64,000 nt of DNA from Spirochaetia bacterium UBA6919 (GCA_002450905.1 DKAT01000015.1:5650-69649), one strand, 5' to 3'; counted from the stretch's first letter, positions 47,108 to 56,965 are shown. Notes: generated by a model from the letters alone, not told the origin. Translations and numbers: made by a program.

Positions 47108-47578
47108 ATGATAATTACTGTCGGTGTCGCTGATATGAAAATCTCAACAAATAAGGATGCTAATTTAATAACTTATGCTCTTGGTACATGTATTGGATTA
47201 TCAATTTATGATCAGCAGAGACAAATAGGAGGGCTTCTCCACTTCATGCTCCCTGATTCAACCAGAATAAGAAATAATAATCACTATATGTGTGCTGACA
47301 CAGCGGTACCCTTATTTCTCTCTCATTTTGAAGAGGTGGGTGGTCGCCCGGGAAAATCTGTTCTAAAAGCTTCAGGTGCTGCAAACATCTCTGATAAAAA
47401 GGATTTCTTCAGAATAGCCAGTGGAAACGTGAATGCTTTAATTGATATTTTAAAGCAAAATCGGCTATTCCTTGATAACTTTGATTTTGGTGGTAATTTC
47501 TATAGAACCATGAAAATCTCCCTCAATAATGGAGATGTCACATGTCGAAATCATGATCGGGGTCATTGGAGATTATGA
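47108..47578 (+). CDS. cheD: Chemoreceptor glutamine deamidase CheD
   Basis: Deamidates glutamines on chemoreceptors. The catalytic C28 is in ALGTCIGL and H45 in GLLHFMLP. GGNFYRTMKISL near the C-terminus is also characteristic. With 156 residues it is of normal length. It lies 26 nt after cheR. In Bacillus and spirochaetes CheD is normally controlled by CheC or CheX; neither is present in this operon. Confidence 0.94.
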   Translation: MIITVGVADMKISTNKDANLITYALGTCIGLSIYDQQRQIGGLLHFMLPDSTRIRNNNHYMCADTAVPLFLSHFEEVGGRPGKSVLKASGAANISDKKDFFRIASGNVNALIDILKQNRLFLDNFDFGGNFYRTMKISLNNGDVTCRNHDRGHWRL

Positions 47579-47686
47579 TAAATATATTTCACATGTTAAA
47601 CAAATTGATCCACCAGCGGATATATTTGATACATAATATATAAATTTCTCTAGGGCACTCATCAAATGAATAACGGATAGAGTCAA

Positions 47687-48721
47687 ATGATAAAAGTTTT
47701 AATAGTAGACGATTCAGCGGTAGTTAGATCAATCCTTACAGAAACCCTCTCTTCAGATCCAGAAATAGAGGTAGTGGGAACTGCACCAGATCCATACATC
47801 GCAAGAAATAAGATCCTCAAATTCAAACCAGATGTCATTACCCTCGACGTCAAAATGCCCAAAATGGATGGATTATCATTTCTTGATAAAATTATGAAAT
47901 ATCATCCCATCCCGGTGGTTATTGTAAGTTCTACAACAAAAGAAGGGAGTATTAATGCCCTGAAAGCCCTTGAAATGGGAGCTATAGATTTTGTATCTAA
48001 ACCAGGAAATGATTCACAAAGTGTATTAGAGATGAAATCAGAACTCATCACAAAGGTGAAAAGTGCATCGCAGGTTAAATTAAAACCAAGTCCCTATCAA
48101 AATCAGAATGACGAACCTGCACCAGTTATTCAGTCCAATTATAAATCAAAAAAAAAAAATCTCATCGCTATCGGTGCTTCCACAGGGGGAACTGAGGCTA
48201 TTAAAGCTATTTTATATAATCTCCCTACAAATCTTCCAGGAATAGTAATCGTAATTCACATGCCACCGGTATTCACAAAATCATACGCAGATCGGTTAAA
48301 TCAGGATTGCCAACTCCATGTTAAAGAAGCTGAAAATAATGATAAAATCTTACCCGGCCACGTATTGATTGCCCCAGGAGATCACCATATGGTTGTTAAA
48401 AAATTATCAGGACAATATGTCGTCCAACTCCAAAATGGACCCAAAGTAAATCATCAACGACCCGCTGTAGATACTTTATTCCAGTCTGTTGCAAAGGAGG
48501 CTGGCTCAGATGCTATTGGTATCATCTTAACTGGCATGGGGAAAGATGGTGCCCAGGGAATGCTTGAAATGAAAAATAATAATGCCTATACAATTGCTCA
48601 GGATGAATCGAGTTGTGTGATTTTTGGAATGCCAAAAGAAGCCATCAAAAATGGATCCGTGGATGTGGTAAAACACCTGCACCATATTCCATCTCACTTG
48701 GTACATCTTTTGATGAATTAG
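47687..48721 (+). CDS. cheB: Chemotaxis response regulator protein-glutamate methylesterase CheB
   Basis: Removes methyl groups from receptors upon phosphorylation by CheA. The receiver domain has D54 in ITLDVKMPKMDG, then VVIVSSTT and the lysine of FVSKPG. The methylesterase domain has the catalytic serine in IAIGASTGGTEAI, histidine in VIHMPP and aspartate in ILTGMGKDGAQGM. The 344-residue length is normal. It follows cheD after 108 nt, a larger gap than the others in the operon. Confidence 0.97.
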   Translation: MIKVLIVDDSAVVRSILTETLSSDPEIEVVGTAPDPYIARNKILKFKPDVITLDVKMPKMDGLSFLDKIMKYHPIPVVIVSSTTKEGSINALKALEMGAIDFVSKPGNDSQSVLEMKSELITKVKSASQVKLKPSPYQNQNDEPAPVIQSNYKSKKKNLIAIGASTGGTEAIKAILYNLPTNLPGIVIVIHMPPVFTKSYADRLNQDCQLHVKEAENNDKILPGHVLIAPGDHHMVVKKLSGQYVVQLQNGPKVNHQRPAVDTLFQSVAKEAGSDAIGIILTGMGKDGAQGMLEMKNNNAYTIAQDESSCVIFGMPKEAIKNGSVDVVKHLHHIPSHLVHLLMN

Positions 48722-48734
48722 CTTATAAAGCTAA
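48718..48734 (+). other. Perfect hairpin at the end of cheB
   Basis: TTAGCTT, ATA loop, AAGCTAA, seven perfect pairs including the cheB stop codon. It is followed by A rather than T residues, so it does not look like a plus-strand terminator. It could protect or process the message between cheB and cheA. Confidence 0.35.
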
Positions 48735-48923
48735 AAAAATATTATATTATCACTAAATTATACTAAATTGACTTGACCTAATAATTTTAAATATATATTT
48801 ATTATATGAGATGAGAAAACAAAGATAAATTGGCTAAATAGGGAATAAAATTGAGCCAATGTAATTAAATATAATAAATATAAAAAATTAATAAGTAATA
48901 TTCTCTTCAAAGGAAAGCTATTT

Positions 48924-51215
48924 ATGGACCTCAATACCCTATTAAAAGATATCATCCAGAAGATTAATACTCTTTCAGAGGGAGATTTAATGTCTCTCAG
49001 TGATATCTATTCCCTTATCGAAGACCACTACCATGATTTAAAAGACATTTCTGGGGAAAAAAGTAAAATTCTTGTAAATTCCTTATTAGAAGTTATGAAT
49101 CAAGGTATGAAAGGAATACTAAATGATTTTTCCCTCTTAAATGATTATCTCCTCAAAGGTATCAATATTCTTCAAAAATCTTTATCAGTAAGTGATGAAA
49201 CATCCGAAGATGAAAAGCCCGATTATGATACTATAATTAATGAATTATCATTCTTGTTATCCTATTCTGAAGAAGATGAATTTGATTTAAATGATTTAAA
49301 AGCAGATACAGAAGAAAAAATAATTGATATCCAATCACCCATAAATAGAGCAGAAGAAACTAACGAGATGATGCAGGAATCAAAAGATAAATCAGTCTTT
49401 GAACCAACGGAAGATCCAGAGCTATACATGAATTTCTTCGCAGAATCCAACGATCATCTTGATAACGTTGAAGCTGAAATCCTTGAGTTGGAACAAAATC
49501 CATTAAATAAAAAATCAATTGATACTATATTCAGAGCTTTTCACACGATCAAAGGAGTATCAGGTTTTCTCAATATGAGAGAAATCAATTTCTTGGCACA
49601 CGAAACAGAGTCACTCCTCGAACACATAATTCAGGAAAAAATATATCTCGAAGAAGATTATCTGGACACTATTCTCGACCACACCGATCTCATGAAAGAA
49701 TTAATACACTCCTATCAGGCTAAATTTCAGAACAAAGATTTTGAAATCCCCTCTATTGATGAGCAATCGATTACCCAGAGAATCACAGAACTCATTTCCA
49801 GAAAAAAACAATACGTCGAAAGGAAGCAACTCGGTGAAATTATCTTGGAAAACAAGGATGTCGATGAAGAAACCCTTAATGAGGCTTTTAAAAAACTATC
49901 TGAGGATAAATCAAAGAAATTAGGTCAATTACTCATCGAAGAAAAAAAATTAACCCCAAAACAACTGGCTAAAGCTCTTCGAACCCAGCGTGAATCTATT
50001 AAAATTACTGATACCAAGGATAATCTATCTGAACTAGCAATGATTAAGATAAATGCCAATAAGTTAGATAACCTTCTAGACATGGTTGGTGAGCTAGTAA
50101 TCGCAAATAATCAAATCACACAGAATCCAACAATAAATAATAACGGAAATACTAAATTGAATAAGGATGTTGGGAATCTAAGCCGTATAGTTTACGATCT
50201 GCACAAACTAGGAATGACTCTACGTATGGTGGAAATCCGTCAGACATTCCAAAAAATTAATCGATTAGTAAGAGATCTCTCTAAAAAGCAGAATAAACCT
50301 GTAAATCTTGTACTAACGGGTGAGGAAACCGAGATTGATCGGTCAATTGTAGACCAAATATATGAACCACTTGTCCATGTAATAAGAAATGCCATAGATC
50401 ACGGTATTGAAACCCCTGAAGAGAGAGAAAATAAAGGGAAAATGGCTTCTGGTATTATTAATCTATCAGCCTATCACCAGGGCGGAAATATTGTAATCGT
50501 AATTGAAGACGATGGGCGCGGTATTAATAGGGATAGAATCCTTGAAAAAGCCCACTTAAAGGGAATTATTTCAGATAAACATGAACTTTCAGAAAAAGAA
50601 ATTGATAATCTTATTTTTCATCCTGGTCTTAGCACGGCAAAAGAGGTTACTGATGTCTCAGGGCGTGGTATAGGAATGGATATTATCAAGAGTGAAGTCG
50701 AAAAATTACGAGGAAAGGTTGAAGTTTCTTTCGTAAAGGATATGGGAACAAAAATCTCTTTGAAAATCCCTCTGACAATGGCTATTATTGATGGAATGGT
50801 TCTCCTCATTGGACCCAATAAATATGTCCTCCCCACTCTTCATGTCAAACATATATTCAAAATGGATCCTAACAATTATTCTACTCTGGAAAATCGCGGA
50901 GAGATGATCCAAATCAGAGGCCATATTGTACCAATGGTAAGACTTTATCGGATTTTAAATGTTGAGCCACAAAGCGATAACCCTGAAGACGCAATTATGA
51001 TTCTCGTTGAAAATGATAATCAGGAAAAATGTTTTATGATAGATCAAATCCTAGATAAACAAGAAATTGTCGTGAAAAGTCTTGGTGAAAGATTAGGGGA
51101 TGTACAAGGAGTCTCCGCATCAACAATCCTTGGAGACGGAAAAGTCGGTCTGATCTTAGATGTCAAGGGTATTTTTGATATAAGTGAAAATACCAGAATA
51201 TCTATTTCTAAATAA
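48924..51215 (+). CDS. cheA: Chemotaxis histidine kinase CheA with unusual inserts
   Basis: Autophosphorylating kinase of the chemotaxis array, 763 residues. An unusual helical region (1-150) precedes the Hpt (P1) domain, whose phosphorylated H207 is in FRAFHTIKGVSGF. Between P1 and P3, where P2 is expected, lie two repeats of about 22-24 residues starting LGEIILENKDVDEETLNEAF (302-323) and LGQLLIEEKKLTPKQLAKAL (332-355). They resemble the MshEN/GspE-N motif. The dimerisation helix pair (P3), the kinase domain P4 with VHVIRNAIDHGIE and the ATP lid ISGRGIG-like VSGRGIGMD, and the CheW-like P5 follow. It is 200 nt after cheB. Confidence 0.95.
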   Translation: MDLNTLLKDIIQKINTLSEGDLMSLSDIYSLIEDHYHDLKDISGEKSKILVNSLLEVMNQGMKGILNDFSLLNDYLLKGINILQKSLSVSDETSEDEKPDYDTIINELSFLLSYSEEDEFDLNDLKADTEEKIIDIQSPINRAEETNEMMQESKDKSVFEPTEDPELYMNFFAESNDHLDNVEAEILELEQNPLNKKSIDTIFRAFHTIKGVSGFLNMREINFLAHETESLLEHIIQEKIYLEEDYLDTILDHTDLMKELIHSYQAKFQNKDFEIPSIDEQSITQRITELISRKKQYVERKQLGEIILENKDVDEETLNEAFKKLSEDKSKKLGQLLIEEKKLTPKQLAKALRTQRESIKITDTKDNLSELAMIKINANKLDNLLDMVGELVIANNQITQNPTINNNGNTKLNKDVGNLSRIVYDLHKLGMTLRMVEIRQTFQKINRLVRDLSKKQNKPVNLVLTGEETEIDRSIVDQIYEPLVHVIRNAIDHGIETPEERENKGKMASGIINLSAYHQGGNIVIVIEDDGRGINRDRILEKAHLKGIISDKHELSEKEIDNLIFHPGLSTAKEVTDVSGRGIGMDIIKSEVEKLRGKVEVSFVKDMGTKISLKIPLTMAIIDGMVLLIGPNKYVLPTLHVKHIFKMDPNNYSTLENRGEMIQIRGHIVPMVRLYRILNVEPQSDNPEDAIMILVENDNQEKCFMIDQILDKQEIVVKSLGERLGDVQGVSASTILGDGKVGLILDVKGIFDISENTRISISK

Positions 51216-51231
51216 ATCAAAGGAATCCAAA

Positions 51232-52602
51232 ATGAGTTATATATCTAAATATTTAATCATTATCCCCATAATATTAATCGGATTGATTACCATCTCCATT
51301 ATCAATAATTCAACACTGATTACAATAATCGGGAGCATTTCATTAATCTTTCTCACAATAATTTTTTTAATAAATCTCATAAACTACCACCACCTTTACA
51401 AGATAAATAACTTTCTAAAAAAAGATCAAGCAGATTTAACAACCGCAAATAACGAATTATTAAGGAAAATCAATTCCATAAATATAGTAAACCAGCATTC
51501 ACAAATCGAAAACACCTCATTAGAATCAAAAGATCAACTCCTAAACGATCTTATTTATCTCGATTATAAATTCATATTACTCAATAGCTTGTTAAAATCA
51601 ATTCCTGAGAGAACTTTAAATGAAACCAGTGAAGCAATCAATAAAATAAATACTATTTCAGATACAAACAAAGAAAATTACGAAAACACCATTCAATTCC
51701 TCAATCAGGTCTTGGGATCAGCAGGTTGTGACAATACAAAAACATCTTTCCGTTGTGTAGAAGACTCAGCCATGCGATTAGAAGAAATTACCACGCAAAT
51801 GATACAAAACATTAATACTTCCAATACAGCAGGCGAGCATTTCATGACTCAGGTTGAAACGAAAATGAGTAATATCAAAAATTTCATCAAAAAAATAGAA
51901 GATATTTCAGAATCAACTCATGTCCTTTCGATAAATGCATCCATTGAAGCTGCGAAGAGCGGTAAAGTCGCTAAGGGGTTTTCTGTCATCGCTGGAGAAA
52001 TTAAAAAACTAGCATCACAGGCAAAATCAAGTGCTGATACCATCCGAAATATGATAATAGAAGCATTTGAAGCTACGCAACAATTAAAAGAACAATACGA
52101 GAGTATGTTTAGAGACATAACATCACAAATAAACAAAAGTAAAGATGAATTGGAAGAAATCTTTGCAATTCTCACCCAATCTTATAAAGATGTTACTGAA
52201 ATGGTTAAAGCAACGAGTGAATCCTTTAATCAAAGCACAACCAATTTCAATAACGTGGTCTACTACCATTCCCAATCCCAGGATATTTTATCACAACAAA
52301 TCAATCACATCCAAAACATAATCAAAACCATTGAATTAAAAATTGAATCCATCAATAAATTACTGGAGCAAAACACAAAATCTTCTCTCAATCATGATTC
52401 CATAAAAAAACAAGTCGCAATCGATGTCTATAAACTTCTCACAATGGATATCGAACGAAAATATGTTAAAAAATGTATTCAATCTGACTTCCATTTAGAT
52501 CCAAATATATTAGATGAGCATAGTAATAAAGGTGTTCAATATACAAATCGCACGAAGGAGTATTTCGATGAAGAATTATCTGATACAATCACATTATTTT
52601 AA
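51232..52602 (+). CDS. Methyl-accepting chemotaxis protein without a periplasmic sensor
   Basis: About 456 residues. The frame extends back into cheA, but AAAGGA lies before the ATG at 51232. Two closely spaced membrane helices (KYLIIIPIILIGLITISII and LITIIGSISLIFLTIIFLI) leave practically no periplasmic loop. The signalling hairpin tip is ISESTHVLSINASIEAAKSG, followed by KVAKGFSVIAGEIKKLASQA. The receptor probably senses the membrane, the cytoplasm or a partner. No HAMP or PAS domain is recognised between helix and coil. The C-terminal tail of about 80 residues is not that of a standard receptor. Confidence 0.88.
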   Translation: MSYISKYLIIIPIILIGLITISIINNSTLITIIGSISLIFLTIIFLINLINYHHLYKINNFLKKDQADLTTANNELLRKINSINIVNQHSQIENTSLESKDQLLNDLIYLDYKFILLNSLLKSIPERTLNETSEAINKINTISDTNKENYENTIQFLNQVLGSAGCDNTKTSFRCVEDSAMRLEEITTQMIQNINTSNTAGEHFMTQVETKMSNIKNFIKKIEDISESTHVLSINASIEAAKSGKVAKGFSVIAGEIKKLASQAKSSADTIRNMIIEAFEATQQLKEQYESMFRDITSQINKSKDELEEIFAILTQSYKDVTEMVKATSESFNQSTTNFNNVVYYHSQSQDILSQQINHIQNIIKTIELKIESINKLLEQNTKSSLNHDSIKKQVAIDVYKLLTMDIERKYVKKCIQSDFHLDPNILDEHSNKGVQYTNRTKEYFDEELSDTITLF

Positions 52603-52643
52603 AAATTAATATAAGTTTATATATTTTACCATAGGAGAAACAA

Positions 52644-53012
52644 ATGAGCAAAAACATCTTATCCGTGGATGATTCCTCCTCTATGCGTCAGATCATTAAA
52701 TCCTGTCTTGGAAAAGTTGGATACACTGTTTCTGAAGCTTCAGATGGATTAGAAGGTCTCGAAAAAATCAATGCAGGAGAAAAATACGATCTCCTCATCG
52801 TCGATGTCAACATGCCAAACATGGATGGAATAACTTTTGTAAAAGAAGTTCGAAAAAACGGAAATTATAAAACTATCCCTATCATTATGTTAACTACCGA
52901 AAGTCAGGCAGAGAAGAAGGCCGATGGTGCTATAGCAGGGGCTACAGGATGGGTAGTGAAACCCTTTCAGCCAGATGAATTCATCAAGGTAGTTGAACGA
53001 CTTACAAGGTAA
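52644..53012 (+). CDS. cheY: Chemotaxis response regulator CheY
   Basis: A single receiver domain of 122 residues. D9/D10 bind magnesium, D54 in LIVDVNMPNMDG is phosphorylated, T84 in MLTTES and K106 in WVVKPF complete the active site. AGGAG lies before the ATG. The product carries the signal from CheA to the flagellar motor, of which FliG (10.5-11.6 kb) is part. Between the receptor gene (42 nt) and cheW (35 nt). Confidence 0.95.
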   Translation: MSKNILSVDDSSSMRQIIKSCLGKVGYTVSEASDGLEGLEKINAGEKYDLLIVDVNMPNMDGITFVKEVRKNGNYKTIPIIMLTTESQAEKKADGAIAGATGWVVKPFQPDEFIKVVERLTR

Positions 53013-53047
53013 TTACCTAATAATTAAAATAAAAATAGGAGGAACTC

Positions 53048-53563
53048 ATGGCAGATTCGTTAAAACAATCTATCAGCCAGCAAAAATCATCAGTCAACAA
53101 ATATGTATCATTCTTTCTCGATAAAGAAGAATACGCCATACAGATCCACAAAGTCCGTGAGATCATAGGAATCATGGATATTACACCCGTCCCAAACACC
53201 CCAAAATACATCAAAGGGGTACTCAATCTAAGGGGCAAGGTAATCCCAGTCATTGATCTAAGACTCAAATTCTCAATGCCATTCAAAGAATATGAAGCCC
53301 GCACAAGCATCATTGTCGTAGAAGTCGACTTAAATGGCAGAAAGTCATTAATAGGAACCGTCGTCGATACCGTCTCAGAAGTCCTTCAAATCAGCGAAGA
53401 AGACTACGAAGAAACTCCATCCTTTGGCGTAGAAGTCAACACAGATTTCATCCTCGGAATGGCAAAGGTCAGAGGCAAGGTCAAAATCTTATTAGACATT
53501 GACAAAGTCCTAACCACAGAAGATTTAACCATCATCAACAAAATAAACCAGGAAAACGAATAA
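53048..53563 (+). CDS. cheW: Chemotaxis coupling protein CheW
   Basis: Links receptors to CheA. The 171-residue beta-barrel protein carries [36 protein letters not shown], the receptor-binding segment, and [24 protein letters not shown] lies before the ATG. The codons in this part of the operon are notably C-ending (ATC, CTC, GTC), unlike the nuo genes that follow. Confidence 0.96.
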   Translation: MADSLKQSISQQKSSVNKYVSFFLDKEEYAIQIHKVREIIGIMDITPVPNTPKYIKGVLNLRGKVIPVIDLRLKFSMPFKEYEARTSIIVVEVDLNGRKSLIGTVVDTVSEVLQISEEDYEETPSFGVEVNTDFILGMAKVRGKVKILLDIDKVLTTEDLTIINKINQENE

Positions 53564-53583
53564 TTTTAAAAGGAGAGTATAAC

Positions 53584-55230
53584 ATGTTTAAAAAAATTAA
53601 AATACAGGGAAAAATCATATTAGGATACGCGGTTATCCTCGTCATCCTCATCGTCATATCATTAATGTCAATTAGATATATTAACAACTTAGTCGCAACA
53701 ACCGGTAAAGTGGGTATTTCCCATACCTACGTCGTAATCAGTCAAGCTGGAAAACTAATTAAACTCCTCGTCGATATGGAAACGGGTGAGCGCGGATTCC
53801 TGATAACAGGTACAGATGAATTCTTGGAACCTTATCACAATGGAAAAAAGGAATTTAAAAAAGAATTTGATACACTTCACCATACTGTTCGGGACAATCC
53901 TGCTCAGCAATCCAAATTAAAAGAAGTCTTAAAATTACATGATGAATGGCAATCCAATGTCGTCTCAAAAGCAATTGCACTCAGAAGAAAAGTGGTTCAT
54001 ACGACAAACACAGATGACAAATCCACAGCCATAACAATGAATGATGTCATAAATTTCGAAAATAAAAAACAGGGTAAGAAATACATGGATACCATGCGGA
54101 AGATAATCCTTGATTTCACATCAGTCGAAGAGGGTTTGCTTAAAAAAAGAGTCAAGGAACAAAACGATTTAGCCTCCCAGGCAATTTTAATTACTGTTAT
54201 TATAGCAGTCATTGGTCTCGTACTGGGTATTATCATCGCTTTCACCCTAACTCGATCCATCACAAAACCACTTAAACAAGCAGTAGAACTTCTTTCCGAC
54301 GCCTCAACCAATGTTTCCTCAGGATCACAACAAGTCACCACAGCAAGCCAGAAACTCGCATCAGGAGCTTCAGAGCAGGCATCCTCCCTCGAAGAGACCA
54401 CAGCTTCCCTCGAGGAAATATCAGCTATGATTCAATCAAACTCGGATTCCGCTATCAAAGCCAATTCCATGGTCGAAGATACCTCACAAATAGTTACAAC
54501 AGCCAATCAAAGCATGACCAAGTTACGGGAATCCATTGAAGAAATTAACAAATCCAGTGAAGAAACCGTTAAAATCATTAAAGTCATCGACGAAATTGCT
54601 TTCCAGACAAATCTCCTCGCACTCAACGCCGCAGTGGAAGCTGCACGGGCTGGTGAAGCAGGTATGGGATTTGCTGTAGTAGCAGATGAAGTCAGAAATC
54701 TTGCCCAGAGATCAGCAGAAGCAGCAAAATCCACCGCTCAACTCATCGATAGTTCTATAAAGAAAATCAAAGAAGGAAATGACCTTACATTAAATACTGA
54801 AAAAGCTTTTATTGAAGTAGTAAAAAATATTAAAAGCCTCAAAGAGATTATCCAGGAAGTCACCACCTCATCAAAAGAACAGGCAATAGGTATTGATCAG
54901 GTGAATAATACTATGGCATCCATGGATCAAGTCACTCAGCAAAACGCAGCTAGTTCTGAAGAAAGTGCCGCCGCCAGTGAAGAAATGTATAGTCAGGCGA
55001 TGTCTTTACTCAATGTAGTAGAACAATTAATAAGTTTAGTAGGTGGTAGCGCCGGAACAAATGGGAATAATCGGGAGAAGATCGCTATTCCACACTATCA
55101 AACAGATATTCATGAAAATAAATCCGCAGGACTGATGACAATTCCAAAACCGATCAATACAACTTATAAGCGCTCAATGGATTATAATATGAATAATGGT
55201 CCATCAGATAAGGATTTCAAAAACTTTTAA
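53584..55230 (+). CDS. Methyl-accepting chemotaxis protein with CHASE3 sensor
   Basis: A 548-residue receptor. A signal-anchor helix ([17 protein letters not shown]), a periplasmic CHASE3 domain of about 150 residues with the motif [18 protein letters not shown], a second helix ([20 protein letters not shown]), then HAMP ([15 protein letters not shown]) and the signalling domain with the tip [20 protein letters not shown] and [14 protein letters not shown]. The methylation helices hold many E and Q sites. A 70-residue tail follows. Last gene of the chemotaxis operon; the downstream gap contains a phased repeat. Confidence 0.96.
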   Translation: MFKKIKIQGKIILGYAVILVILIVISLMSIRYINNLVATTGKVGISHTYVVISQAGKLIKLLVDMETGERGFLITGTDEFLEPYHNGKKEFKKEFDTLHHTVRDNPAQQSKLKEVLKLHDEWQSNVVSKAIALRRKVVHTTNTDDKSTAITMNDVINFENKKQGKKYMDTMRKIILDFTSVEEGLLKKRVKEQNDLASQAILITVIIAVIGLVLGIIIAFTLTRSITKPLKQAVELLSDASTNVSSGSQQVTTASQKLASGASEQASSLEETTASLEEISAMIQSNSDSAIKANSMVEDTSQIVTTANQSMTKLRESIEEINKSSEETVKIIKVIDEIAFQTNLLALNAAVEAARAGEAGMGFAVVADEVRNLAQRSAEAAKSTAQLIDSSIKKIKEGNDLTLNTEKAFIEVVKNIKSLKEIIQEVTTSSKEQAIGIDQVNNTMASMDQVTQQNAASSEESAAASEEMYSQAMSLLNVVEQLISLVGGSAGTNGNNREKIAIPHYQTDIHENKSAGLMTIPKPINTTYKRSMDYNMNNGPSDKDFKNF

Positions 55231-55277
55231 ACATCATTTGAACAAAATCATGAAACCAATATACCCATTCTTAGCCA

Positions 55278-55315
55278 CCTCATGGGAAAAAGATGGGAAA
55301 ATCATGGGAAAAACA
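55278..55315 (+). repeat. Phased 11-nt repeat element, copy 3
   Basis: CCT, CATGGGAAAAA, GATGGGAAAAT, CATGGGAAAAAC, then AATACC: three successive 11-nt units in the gap between the chemotaxis operon and nuoA, 160 nt upstream of the nuoA promoter. Unit by unit it aligns with copy 2 (35627-35674, other strand), only exchanging TG for CA inside the units. Confidence 0.75.
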
Positions 55316-55475
55316 ATACCCTTGATGAAGGCTATATTATCTGGAAAATAAGTTGCTGGACTGCTTTCAAAATAAATTATTAAATCAGTAACTAATGGAT
55401 ATAAACTATTTTATGCATGAGATTTCTCAATTTTCAATTATTTTTTATAAAAATGCATGATTCTTCCAAAGAAAT

Positions 55476-55504
55476 TTGACAATAATAGTTTTTTTATGTA
55501 TACT
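55476..55504 (+). promoter_or_regulatory. Sigma-70-type promoter of the nuo operon
   Basis: TTGACA at 55476-55481 and TATACT at 55499-55504 with a 17-nt spacer, matching the consensus nearly completely. The expected start of transcription at about 55511 is 35 nt before nuoA. This is the clearest promoter in the window. Confidence 0.75.
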
Positions 55505-55545
55505 TAGTCTTATCTATTATGAGAATGATAAGTAATTAACTAAGT

Positions 55546-55905
55546 ATGCAGTCAACTTATTTTCCAATACTCATTTATAGCCTTATTGTCATCGGTTTAG
55601 GAGTATCATTTCTCTTATTAGCCATCCTATTAGGTCCCAGCCGTAAGTCTACACAGAAGTTAGAGCCCTATGAATGTGGGGTAAACCTCTTTGACAACTT
55701 CAGAAAACGTTTTCATGTTAAATTTTATTTAATTGCCACTTTCTTTATTCTGTTTGATATTGAAACTGTTTTTTTAATCCCTTGGGCTGTACAATTTAAA
55801 ACAATGAATCCCTTGGCCATATTTGAAATGATAGTTTTCTTGTTCATTTTATTTATTGGATTAATTTATATTTTAAAGAAACGTGTTTTTGAATGGGATA
55901 CGTGA
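55546..55905 (+). CDS. nuoA: NADH-quinone oxidoreductase subunit A
   Basis: Small membrane subunit of complex I, 119 residues with three membrane helices. Conserved blocks are LEPYECGVN, RFHVKFYLIATFFILFDIE and VFLIPWAVQF; the acidic FDIE and YECG residues take part in quinone coupling. No strong ribosome site lies before the ATG. First gene of the operon, preceded by a good promoter. Confidence 0.96.
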   Translation: MQSTYFPILIYSLIVIGLGVSFLLLAILLGPSRKSTQKLEPYECGVNLFDNFRKRFHVKFYLIATFFILFDIETVFLIPWAVQFKTMNPLAIFEMIVFLFILFIGLIYILKKRVFEWDT

Positions 55906-55938
55906 TCTGTATAAGTTGTTCATAAGAGGTACTTTAAT

Positions 55939-56424
55939 TTGGGCTTAGAATCAAAGTTAGGTAGTTTTTTTACGACCAAATTAGATATGGTCATTAACTG
56001 GTCAAGAAAGAATTCTCTTTGGCCGATGCCTTTTGGAGTCGCTTGTTGTGCTATTGAAATGATGGCAGCCCTCTGTTCCCGATATGATATGTCTCGTTTT
56101 GGTGCGGAAGTAATTCGTTTCTCCCCTCGCCAATCTGATTTACTCCTTGTTTCGGGACGTATTTCTATTAAAATGATGCCTGTTCTTATGAAGATTTACG
56201 AGCAAATGCCTGAACCAAAATGGGTTATCAGTATGGGTGCCTGCTGTTCCTCAGGTGGAGTCTTCGATACTTATACTCTTGTGCAGGGAATTGATCAATT
56301 TCTGCCTGTTGATGCCTATATACCTGGATGTCCACCCCGTCCAGAAGCTCTATTAGATGCACTTTTATTTATACAGAAGAAAATTGAATCTGAACACATC
56401 CATGAACATATTCACGGTAAATAA
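55939..56424 (+). CDS. nuoB: NADH-quinone oxidoreductase subunit B
   Basis: Peripheral-arm subunit that holds iron-sulfur cluster N2. Ligands C36 and C37 are in [11 protein letters not shown], one of C102/C103 in GACCSSGG and C131 in PGCPPRPE. The start is a TTG after AAGAGGT. 161 residues. A histidine-rich end ([11 protein letters not shown]) is unusual and could bind metal. Three bases before nuoC. Confidence 0.96.
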   Translation: MGLESKLGSFFTTKLDMVINWSRKNSLWPMPFGVACCAIEMMAALCSRYDMSRFGAEVIRFSPRQSDLLLVSGRISIKMMPVLMKIYEQMPEPKWVISMGACCSSGGVFDTYTLVQGIDQFLPVDAYIPGCPPRPEALLDALLFIQKKIESEHIHEHIHGK

Positions 56425-56427
56425 GTT

Positions 56428-56961
56428 ATGGCAATGCTTAGTAATGAAGATATATATAACTATTTAAATAGTCAATTTGGTGTAAAGATCAAAAATTATA
56501 ATACATTTCGTGATCTACTTACAATCGACGTCTATTCAGAAGATGCATTCCATATAATTTCCTATATACATCATAATCAAGAGCTTGATTTCCCACTACT
56601 AATAGATATATCTGGGGTTGATTATCTGGAATATAATGATGATGTGGTGCTTGAACGATTTGCAGTAATTTATATTTTTTATTCCTTTAAAAATGATAGA
56701 CGAATTAAAATAAGGGCGTTTGTACCTGAATCAAATCCTGTGATACACTCAATCTATAGTGAATACAAAGGGGCTTTATGGACGGAGAGAGAAGTTTTTG
56801 ATATGTATGGTATTCATTTTAAGAGTCATCCTAATTTAAAACGACTATTAACACCAGAAGATTTTGGCTCACACCCCCTGCGAAAGGATTATCCTTTGAA
56901 GGGCAAGGGTGAGAGGAGTAATTTCCCAAAATATAATATATATGATAAGATGAATAAGTAA
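56428..56961 (+). CDS. nuoC: NADH-quinone oxidoreductase subunit C
   Basis: Peripheral-arm subunit (30-kDa family), 177 residues. The signature WTEREVFDMYGIHFKSHPN is followed by LKRLLTPEDF and PLRKDYPLKG. Separate from nuoD, unlike the fused NuoCD of Escherichia. Five bases before nuoD. Confidence 0.95.
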   Translation: MAMLSNEDIYNYLNSQFGVKIKNYNTFRDLLTIDVYSEDAFHIISYIHHNQELDFPLLIDISGVDYLEYNDDVVLERFAVIYIFYSFKNDRRIKIRAFVPESNPVIHSIYSEYKGALWTEREVFDMYGIHFKSHPNLKRLLTPEDFGSHPLRKDYPLKGKGERSNFPKYNIYDKMNK

Positions 56962-56965
56962 TAAT

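Noticed and set aside
47529..47636. 35-codon frame overlapping the cheD end (MEMSHVEIMIGVIGDYDKY...)
   Set aside because: Amino acid content looks natural and it fills part of the cheD-cheB gap, but it overlaps cheD in another frame and has no good ribosome site.
48718..48734. Terminator after cheB
   Set aside because: The stem is perfect but is followed by A residues, and cheA continues the operon.
53997..54401. 134-codon antisense frame in the CHASE3 receptor gene
   Set aside because: Shadow of a regular receptor coding sequence without its own ribosome site.
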